NCBI GenBank assembly: GCA_016808115.1
Contig: JAEQBH010000031.1
Span: 682,001 to 746,000, forward strand
Length of the DNA stretch: 64,000 bases
Source: Tetrastigma voinierianum
Taxonomy: Eukaryota > Streptophyta > Magnoliopsida > Vitales > Vitaceae
Direction of reading: 5' to 3'
The notes below the pieces were generated by a model. It had not been told where the DNA came from and searched no databases. It saw only the letters and a list, made by a program, of their open reading frames with translations. A program made the position numbers and the translations under genes. This document shows, piece by piece, positions 55,764 to 64,000 of this stretch; within the stretch, counting starts at the first letter, position 1, and each line of letters opens with the position of its first letter.

Positions 55764-58476
55764 TGTAGCGCCCCAACCAGTCAATTAACCAGATCAACGT
55801 GGAAAACTAGTGGATGTCGGGTAACCCCTGATACCACCTTATTGTGTCCCTTTCACAAGGACCCTTAATTTAACAAAAAATCGGATGAGTTTCTTTTGTA
55901 CGGGGAGCTCTACCCAATACAACCTATAGAATATACAATAACATGACCCATCCAAGTTCAATATAACACAATGACCACACGAGGTCCACTTATGAGTAAA
56001 GTGGCAAGATTATTATCCATACTTCCGAATATACAAGGCTATGTTACCATAGTCCTTAAGATTTTAATTACAACACTCTTATACAAAAAATACATGCTAG
56101 AACTAGTTCGTTCCAACCATCTTTACAAAAATGATTACAAAGCCGCAACCCACAGTGCGCTCAGTGTAGATCACCATTGTACTCCACACTTGAAAGGGGA
56201 TCCGCCAAAGGGTGATCGCGCGGTAAACTTCTGCGAGTACACTCCTACCTAAGTGCACATACGATAGTCATGTTACAATTCCACATATTCGAGCAAGATT
56301 ATGCAATCTGGGTTGAATTCTACATGCCATGAGATGAGATGAGACTCAACCATGTACCATGCCTCGAGTCCTTGCAGAGCTCCCATCACACGAGTCGCTG
56401 CAGAGCTCTATCACCTGATACGAAGCATGCGTGATAAAATCCATCATTTCTGGATTACATCAATGATCATTTTACAAAACAAATTCATTTATTTTCAAAC
56501 CAAAAGCTTTTTGGATGTTACACCTCAGTGATCATTTATATTCAAAACCATGTGTCTTTTTGTGGGTAGCGAATTTCCAAGGTCTCATCATAGGCTTCAC
56601 AAGCCTTCCTACACCTTCAAGGGCTTTCACCGTTGGACACATATGTATAACCAAAAATAACGGGCCTTTCACCCGAGGGGGTATCTATCCCTACTTGCTA
56701 TTACACGAAACATATTTTCATTTTCATGTATACAACCGTGCGACCATGTTAGACGTTGTCCCACCGTACCGAGTCTACCCAATCAAACACCAAACGATGT
56801 GTTGATTATAACCATGCACTCACACCCATTCAATGCGATGTCCTGTGCATATGCACTGCAATCCGCCATTGCATTTTATAGTCACATGCATAATGAATGC
56901 TACATGGACAATTCTACTCACGCATATCACCCATGCATCATGGACAATTATATCAATCAACATAAAATTTCCAAACGATCACACATTTCATGTCAATATA
57001 TTTGTACGCACATATATCAACATCAACAAGTCATCACCAATCAAGCAATGACATACTTTATCCTTTAAGCCAAATTGTGACATAACATGTCCACAAATAG
57101 CCTACAAACAAGCCATGCAATGGCCTTATCCATATCCAAACTCATCATATGTCAATACATTAGGACACATATATTGACCTCCAATCAATTTCCACCAAGC
57201 ATGTCATTCAGGCTCAAGCGATGACAACGATTATCAAGACAGTTGTGACATAAATGTACTTACAAGAGCATTCCACCTGACGAGCCATAACAAACCACAG
57301 ATAGTTAGAACTCGGTTCGAAACTAGTCCTCATGTCCCAATGCGGACACAAACCATTAAACAGCTAGAGGCCCAAATTGGGTGATTCAAAAGTCTACATC
57401 AAGTTTACATATGCAGCTATAATTTCCATGAAAAACACTAGCTGAGTTTATTTTCCCAGCCCAGAAAATGCATTAAAATATAGACTGAGTGTATAGGGTC
57501 AAAATAGGGCAGCTTGTGGAAGTCTTGGAAAATGGACCATAACTTGAGCTATAGAGGTCCAATTTGGGTGATTTAAAAGCCTACATCAATTTTATAGATG
57601 CAACTATAATTTCCATGAATAAAACTAGCCTAAATTCTTTCTTTTTCCCAACCGAAAATCTATCCCAAAATCTAGACAAGTATGCAGGGTCAAAACAGGG
57701 TAGCCTATGGTAGTCCCAGAAAATTGACCATAACTTGAGTTATAAATGTCCAATTTGGGTGATTCAAAAGCCTAACCTCAAGTTCACAATTGCATATACA
57801 ATTTCCAAGAATAACACTAGTCCAAATTCCCTCTTTTTCTAACCGAAAATTAGCCCCAAAATCTGGACATCATATAGGGTCAAAATAAGGCACTATCTCC
57901 ACACCCCAAAAATTTTCCAAACAGCCCCTTAGGGAATAAAACACAACCAAACAAACCTTATAATGGAAAATAAACCAAAGTAGGAGGAATCCCTACCTAT
58001 TAGAGCATAGAAGAAACTCTAGGAAGTCCGGTTGACACTTCCCCAGGCACAGAAACCTTTGATTTCCAGACTCTAAAGCGAGATCTAAGGGAAATCTCGT
58101 GTTTCGGTACCGCATAGCCTCGTCAGTAGATCAGAACTTTGTTCTTGGCAGATGAATTCAATAGCCGTCTCATTAGATCGTAGAGAGAAGCTTGGATTTT
58201 TTCTTTTTTTTTTCTCTTACTCTCTCACGTTTTTCCTCCCATCATAAATCTGATCTTTTCTGCCCAAAATCCCCTTTTTAATCCATTTTTGTCAATTTTA
58301 AATTCTTGGCCCACCTTCTTATTCGAGTTCGTTTTCGCCCCAAAACAATTTATTTCATCCCGGTTTAAGTTCAAATTATTTTAAAATGAACTTTACTTAA
58401 ATTTTTTTACTTCGAGATTTTTCAAAAAAAATCCCGTTTTTTGGGTCGCCCGAATCTGGCGAAGAGTGACCTTATT
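55764..58476 (-). repeat. LTR of the chromovirus element (family G)
   Basis: The inner end is TGTAGCGCCCC (55764-55774) directly next to the primer-site repeats. 58190-58290 (TTTTTTCTTTTTTTTTCTC, CTCTCACG..) and 58360-58450 look like transcribed LTR leader and U3. The upper end is cut by or merges into a TRIM at 58477, so the LTR start is not seen. It contains a three-unit tandem repeat at 57367-57905. 55971-57068 has open stretches on the plus strand without domain signal. Confidence 0.55.
57367..57905. repeat. Three-unit tandem repeat, period about 189 bp
   Basis: Units start at 57367, 57554 and 57745. Shared blocks are CAA(A/T)TTGGGTGATT(C/T)AAAAG, TATAATTTCCA(T/A)GAA, AGGGTCAAAA(T/C)AGGG and GACCATAACTTGAG(C/T)TATA. 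Spacings of 187 and 191 show small indels since duplication. Confidence 0.9.
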
Positions 58477-58876
58477 TGTCACATCCACATCGGATGGGAA
58501 GAAACTTCACAGCCTTTATATAAGTATGGGCTCCTCTCAACCTAGTAGACGCGTTTTAAAGCCGTAAGGGCCCCTTAGGCCCGAAGCGGACAATATCTAC
58601 ATGGTTGGGCCGGATCGTTACAAATGGTATCGAGGCCGTCCAGGCCAGATGTGGGGGTGCATTCAGTTTAGCCCCCGCGATCCCATAGGACACAATGGGG
58701 ACATTGTATCTTGCATGGGGGTGTTGGCACATCCCACATCGGATAGGGGAGAAAGAAACTCTGGCTTGTATATAAGTATGGAGGCTCCTCAACCCTAGTA
58801 GGCGCGTTTTAAAGCCATGAGGCCCCTTAGGCGACGGACAATATCACCATGGATTTGGGCCGGAATTACGTTTACA
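58477..58876 (+). mobile_element. TRIM-like miniature LTR retrotransposon 2
   Basis: Two LTRs of about 146 and 155 bp (58477-58622 and 58722-58876) share CACATCGGAT, TATATAAGTATGG.GGCTCCTC, AACC(C)TAGTAG(A/G)CGCG, TTTTAAAGCC, GGCCCCTTAGGC and GGACAATATC. Between them lie a primer site TGGTATCGAGGCC (58625-58637) and a G-rich tract GCATGGGGGTG just before the second LTR. The internal part is only about 100 bp and non-coding. The layout and the TTTTAAAGCC...GGACAATATC segment are those of a TRIM family widespread in flowering plants. No 5-bp duplication is seen (TTATT against TTCGC). Confidence 0.85.
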
Positions 58877-60310
58877 TTCGCCGTAGCGAAGGAATTCATT
58901 GTGAAGCAAAAGACTTGCTTTAGTGAAGAAGGAGACACATCTCAAGATTGGCTTCTGGTTCGCCTTGGCGAAGCCCTCCTTCGCCACAACGAAGATGTTT
59001 GCCAAGGCGAAGGAAGATTATGCAACATGAAGACACGTGTCTTCACCAAGGCAAAGAACGGCGAGCTAGAGCAACAAACTTCGATTTTTGAGTCCATCAT
59101 TGGCTTATTTTCCAAAAAGTATAAATACTTGTTCTTTAGACATTTTTAGGGAGAACACCCTCCTTCGGGTTTCTCCTTTCTTCTTCTTGAATCAATTTAA
59201 GGTTTATGAATTTGTTTATTTTTACTTTGGATTTGGTATAATATTGAAGAATCCATCAACTAGAGGACCTCATTCACCCTTAGAGCTACATTTGGAGCAT
59301 TTCTCATCTCATATTCGTTTTTTATCTCTAAATCTCACTCTCTTCTCATCTCTTTCGTTATTATGGATGCAATACACATGATTTTGATAGATTTATGGGT
59401 TGTAATGAGTAGCTAAACTTTCCTCTAGGGTTATTGTTTAAATTGATGTTTGATTTATATATCTTTTAGAATGGTTTTGTGAATATGTGCTTTTGTTGGT
59501 GTTGGTTGGTGTTGGTTGGTGTAAACCTTGGATTATTATGGTCTTAGTTAATCGATACATGCTGAGAATAGGATCTTCAATCCTCTTACTAGGGCATCCT
59601 TAGTGATGTTTGGATTACGCTCTAAAATTTGGTTTCAATTCTCTTAAGGCGTGAATCTATTAATCGGGATTCAAATTAACCTAATCAAAGAAGTTTATGA
59701 AATTAGTAAAGGCTAGTACTAAATGGATTTTATTAGGAGACGCGCCTTCCAACATTATGTGAGGATCGTATGGACTAAGAGGTGATCGATTCTAGCGTAG
59801 TCCGGGTAGTGTTATTGTATGGACTAAGAGGTGACCAATAGGATTCCCGAGGAAAAAATTGCCTCAGAAAAGTATCGCATTTAATGACCTAGATGGACCG
59901 AAAGGACAATAGGGATGAGAAATTGAGGGGAGACAAGAAAGTGTAAACCTCATATCGTGTTCCTTGGACAAGCATAATTATATATTCACTTAATTAGTAC
60001 TTCATAAATATGAATCAAATGCATCAACAGAAGCAATCAACCCTAGTATCTTTCCTTGCGAGCTTTCTTTGATATTAACACAGTCCTTGTAAGTGAGCAT
60101 TGATCATACCTTGTTTTGTTTTGTTTTATTTTGTTTATAGTTTAGCTTCGGAAACCCATTTTTCACCAAACCATTTAGTCGCTCAAATAGTAAACGACTC
60201 TAGTAGCTGGGATACTCAATCCTTGCTAAAACCACACTCCCTGTCGGTTTGATATATAGACTTTTGGTCCACTATATTACTTATACGACTCGTGCGCTTG
60301 CGAAAATAGT
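58877..60310 (+). repeat. B-family LTR (B3), opposite orientation
   Basis: It matches the reverse complement of LTRs B1 and B2: palindromes TTCGCCTTGGCGAA and derivatives (58950-59020), the 14-bp G-box palindrome AAGACACGTGTCTT (59030-59043), a TATA box TATAAATA (59120-59127), and the long downstream region with GGACTAAGAGGTGA..GAT twice (59771 and 59820). It ends around CCACTATATTACTTATACGA (60270-60290), where the last 60-70 bp of the LTR are missing. No internal sequence of element B adjoins it, so it is a truncated solo LTR. Confidence 0.75.
59030..59043. promoter_or_regulatory. G-box palindrome in LTR B3
   Basis: AAGACACGTGTCTT, perfect over 14 bp with CACGTG at its centre, 77 bp upstream of TATAAATA. 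The identical 14-mer is at 11872-11885 in LTR B1. CACGTG is the core bound by plant bZIP and bHLH factors. Confidence 0.8.
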
Positions 60311-60659
60311 ATGAATTTTTTCATCCAAGTACTTTGCATGCCATGCACTCAATTTGGGTGGTAGAGATTTACCTAACCACGTCCAATCCCCTAACACACA
60401 ATACCATTTCATCCGAGCATATTGTGCATCTACAGGATACAACAATATACCCAAACTAGGTAGTAGGGACTCATCATAACACGTGTCAATCAACATACAC
60501 ATACATAGACTAAAAGTCTCACACAGGCTTGTGAATATAAGGAGCGATAATATGTGTAATAAATCATCTCATAAATAAATAATGATCCACATTCATCAAT
60601 GTATCAAAAATACTCAAAGTAATAAATAATACTCAACATGGATATTACTACAAAAAACA
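60311..60659 (-). repeat. 3' LTR fragment of a Ty1/copia element
   Basis: On the minus strand, GGGGTTTATTA (60670-60660) leads into TGTTTTTTGTAGTAATATCC (60659-60640), a plausible polypurine tract and LTR start, about 30 bp past the end of the RNase H reading frame. The LTR runs down to where the B3 LTR begins. Its other end is not visible. Confidence 0.5.
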
Positions 60660-63600
60660 TAATAAACCCCTATTGGCCCACAACAATCTCAACTGCGTAA
60701 CAATCCCATATAGGACACATGCTCCTCAAATATGCCTACTAGTAAGGCCTTGGTCATCGGATCTGCCATCATGCTATAAGTCGGTGTGTGAACAACAGTA
60801 ATGAGGCCCTCTTCAATTTTCTCCTTTACCACAAAATACTTTACAACAATGTACCTCGCGCCTGGGGTACCTTTTAAATTATTGGAGAAAGACACCACTG
60901 TAGTATTATCACAATACATCATAATAGGCCTCTTAATGGAGTCAACTACTTCCAAATCACGAATAAAATTTCAAAGCCAAACTGCATGACGAGTAGCCTC
61001 ATAACATACCATATACTCTGCCTCCATAGTTGAGGGTGCTATCACAAATTACTTGGCACTCCACTAAGTCACAGCTCCTCTTTCCATGAAAAATATATAT
61101 CTAATGGTAGATTTTTTATCATCCACACAACCTTTAAAATTTGCATTACTATATGATCTTTAGTACCTTGAAGATACCTAGGAGCCTTCTAGAGTGTGAT
61201 GAGTCTAGGTTAGCTCATAAAATACATAAGCACACACCTGACAAAAGGTTATGTCAAGTCGTGCACAAACTTGAGCATACATCAAACTACCCACTGCCGA
61301 AGAATAGTGAACATTTTTCATCGCCATCATTTCTCTATCATTCTTAGGACATTAATCCTTAGAAAGTCTTTCACCCTTCATGACTAGTACACTTCCAAGG
61401 GAACAATTGTGCATATCAAACCTCTTAAAGATCCTATCAATATAGGCTCCCTAAGACAACTGCAACACATGATTAGTCCTATCTCAAACAATCTTGATGC
61501 CTAAAACAAAAGAAGTCTCCCTAAGATCTTTCAACTCAAAATGGTTGCACAACATCTTCTTTGTCTCAACAAGTAGGTCGATGTCATTAGTAGCCAAGAG
61601 TATGTCATCAACATACAACACCAGAAATATAAAACTGCTCCCATAGACCTTTATAATTATATATATGCACCTATCAACAACATTCTCTTTAAAACCATTT
61701 CTAATGAAAACCTCATCAAACTTGAGATATCATTGCCTTGAAGCCTACTTAAGACCATAAATCGACTTCTGAAGCTTACAAACCAAATTACCATTCCCCA
61801 TTTGTTGGAAGCCAACTGATTGAACCATGTACACATCCTCAAACAAATCACCATTCAGAAAAGTAGTTATGACATCCATCTGATGCAACTCCAAGTCATA
61901 ATGCCATGATCGCTATAATGATTCTAAAAGAATCCTTTGTGGATACAAAAGAGAATGTCTCTATGTAATCAATTCCTTCTTCCTAGTTAAACCCTTCGAC
62001 AACAAGTCTAGCCTTATACCTCTCTACTTAACCATTAGAGTCTTTTGTAGTCTTAAAGACTCATTTGCACCCAATAGGCTTGCTACCCTCTAGTAACTTC
62101 CAGCGAATCGAAACACCATTTTGATGCATGGATTTCATTTCATCTTCCATGGCATCCTAACCCCAATTGAGTGTGAACTACTTATGGCCTCCTCATAAGT
62201 GACTGGATCTAAATCATCACTTATGTTAAAATCATGCTCCTACAAGTAAACCTCATAGTCATCAGGAATAGCTCATCTCCTAGTTCTTTGTGACCTTCTC
62301 AAAGGCACACCAACATCTACAAGAATATTTTGCTCATCAACAACAAGATCGTTATGACCAACTATTGTTTCATCAACCATTGGATCGAAAACATCTCTTT
62401 CAGGAACAATAATATCAAGAATGGATACACTTTCTTCTCTGAATTGAGGCTCCCTTGGACCATTACTGTCATCAAATCCAAAATCATCTTCAAAATAAAC
62501 AGCCCTCTCTAACTCCATAATTCTAGTAGTATGAGATGGACAAAAGAATCTTGAAACCCTAGATCCTATACAACAACCGACAAAATAACCACTAGTGGTT
62601 TTACGATCCAACTTCTTAATTTGGGGATTATAAATTCACACTTCATCTTTACAACTCCATGAACGAAAATGGTGCAAATTAGGCTTTCTTCCTTTACCAC
62701 AATTCAAAATGAGTCTTAGGAACATATTTACTTGGAACTTGATTCAAAATATAAGTTGTCGTCCTCAAAGCCTCTCCCCACAAGTAATCTGGCAAGCTGG
62801 AATTTTCCAACATAGAACGCACCATATCCAACAAAGTGTGATTTCTCCTCTTGGCTATGTCATTCTATTGAGGAGAACCAAGAATTATATATTGTGCATC
62901 GATGCCACACTCACGTAAATGAATTGCTAATAGCCCTAGGTTTCGTCCAGCCTCATCATGTCTACCATAAGACCCACCACCTCTGTCAAGCCTTACAGCT
63001 TTTAGCTTCTCATTTTTTTGAAGCTCCATCATTACCTTAAACTTCTTAAAGGCAACCAAAGAATTCAACTTCTCACGGATAAGCTCAACATGTCCATAAC
63101 GAGAGAAATCATCAATAAAGATGATAATTTACCTATTAACCAATCAAAGCAGTTGGTGTGAAAGGTTCACATATATCAATGTGGATTAGCTCCAAAACAT
63201 CTCCACACCTTGCTATTTTATCTTTTCGTACTTTGGAAGTTAGATTTCCTTTCACACATTCTACACAAGTCAACAAGTCGGAGAAGCCAAGATTAGGAAG
63301 TATTTTATCCTTCAATTACCTTTCCATTCTATGTCTAGAAATATGTCTCGAACGCTTATGTCATAACATTGAAGAATTATCATTACTCTTGGGCGTTTAG
63401 AAGCAACAATAGGAGCAACAACATAATTAACACAACAATTGAGACCATTATTAAATAAATCAAGAATGTATAATTTGTTACAAAAGGTTCCGAAACCAAC
63501 AACTTTACCATCCTTACATATTTCAAATTTGTTATTTCTAAACAAAAAACTATAACCTTGACTATCCAAAAGAGAAATAGATAATAAGTTTCTTCTTATT

Positions 63601-64000
63601 GAAGGTATATAGGAAACTTTTTGTAATTTCTAAACATATCCAATGGCAATCTTCAATTTGATTGTTCTCATAATATCCACCTTCGCTCTTGAGCTATCTC
63701 TCATATACACATGTTGTTCAAGATTGGTTAGCCACCTTTGACTTATCATCCCCTATAATAAATTAGTAACATGAATTGTTGCTCTAGTATCTAACCACCA
63801 AGAATTCATAAGCACATCAATAATATTGGTTTCAATCATTAAAATATTACCTTTCTTCTCTTGCTTTCCTTTTAATTTCCAACCGTTTATCTTTTTGTGG
63901 CCAACCTTCTGACAATAGCTCTACCTTCCATTAAAGTACTTTTTCCTTTCTCCCATGTGATAAGTGTCATCCTTAGACCCTTTAGACTTCATACCAGAAA
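60660..64000 (-). pseudogene. Ty1/copia polyprotein: protease, integrase, RT, RNase H
   Basis: Reading downward from the window edge: protease near 63790 (WWLDTRATIHVTN, where LD(S/T)GAT is expected, so the glycine is replaced by arginine). GAG-pre-integrase follows at 63569-63312 (LLDSQGYSFLFRNNKFEIC, VVGFGTFCNKLYILDL). Integrase lies at about 63150-62650. The linker is at 62611-62273 (DRKTTSGYFVGCCIGSR, FFCPSHTTRIMELERAVYF, PLRRSQRTRR). RT at about 62250-61400 includes TTFLNGDL, VCKLQKSIYGLK and the catalytic LYVDDILLA near 61600. RNase H (61080-60689) ends MMYCDNTTVV, EKIEEGLITVVHT, MMADPMTKAL. The order integrase before RT marks it as copia. Frequent stops and frameshifts. Gag lies beyond 64000. 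Confidence 0.9.

Noticed and set aside
58477..58876. Cassandra TRIM carrying 5S rRNA
   Set aside because: The LTRs lack the 5S internal promoter (A-box, IE and C-box order) and do not read as 5S rRNA.

Overview
This window looks like intergenic heterochromatin from a large, repeat-rich angiosperm genome. I found no intact host gene, rRNA, tRNA or CRISPR array. Almost everything recognisable is decayed LTR retrotransposon: Ty3/gypsy of the Athila type, the Tat/Ogre type and a chromovirus (Tekay/Del-like) type, plus one Ty1/copia element, two TRIM-like miniature elements and one CACTA-type transposon end. Every polyprotein reading frame carries stops and frameshifts. The plant assignment rests on the Athila env-like ORF, tRNA-Asp and initiator tRNA-Met type primer sites, plant TATA boxes and the CACTA terminus. 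I cannot name the species.

Layout. 1-10626 (+): 3' part of Athila-like element A (RNase H/integrase, env-like ORF, polypurine tract, 3-kb LTR). Its LTR is split by a solo LTR of family D (7691-9193). 10628-10958 (-): RT remnant of a Tat-type element. 10964-42225 (-): a second Athila-like element, B, flanked by a perfect 5-bp target duplication GATCT and swollen to about 31 kb by nested insertions. Those are a C-family LTR cluster (15199-23964, itself containing a solo A LTR), an element D (28380-37079) and a C-family LTR with a vestigial second end (37152-39612). 42231-about 45250 (-): protease, gag and leader of the same Tat-type element, picking up where 10958 left off. 45379-48070: AT-rich, with a primer site and gag start. 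48075-49230: a compositionally foreign, partly GC-rich island. 49235-53220: D-like LTR, (TA)n, AT-rich tandem repeats, a TRIM and a CACTA end. 53225-58476 (-): chromovirus gag-pol, multiplied primer sites and LTR. 58477-58876: second TRIM. 58877-60310 (+): B-family LTR. 60311-64000 (-): Ty1/copia LTR and pol, running off the window.

The pattern I find most interesting is not a gene. In several unrelated LTR families (A, B, C, D), the promoter side of the LTR, roughly 60-400 bp and in A more than 1 kb upstream of the TATA box, carries a cluster of short CpG-containing palindromes or near-palindromes. Each family has its own motif: GTCGCGAC in A, CGCCTAGGCG in B, CCACGCC-GGCGTGG in C, TTCGCTA-TAGCGAA in D. 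The Tat-type leader has repeated CCCATATGGG. Spacers between motifs are not conserved, so these are not ordinary tandem repeats. In A and D the LTR motif type also recurs in the element's internal non-coding DNA. Many degenerate copies differ by C-to-T or G-to-A changes at CpG, as expected from methylcytosine deamination.
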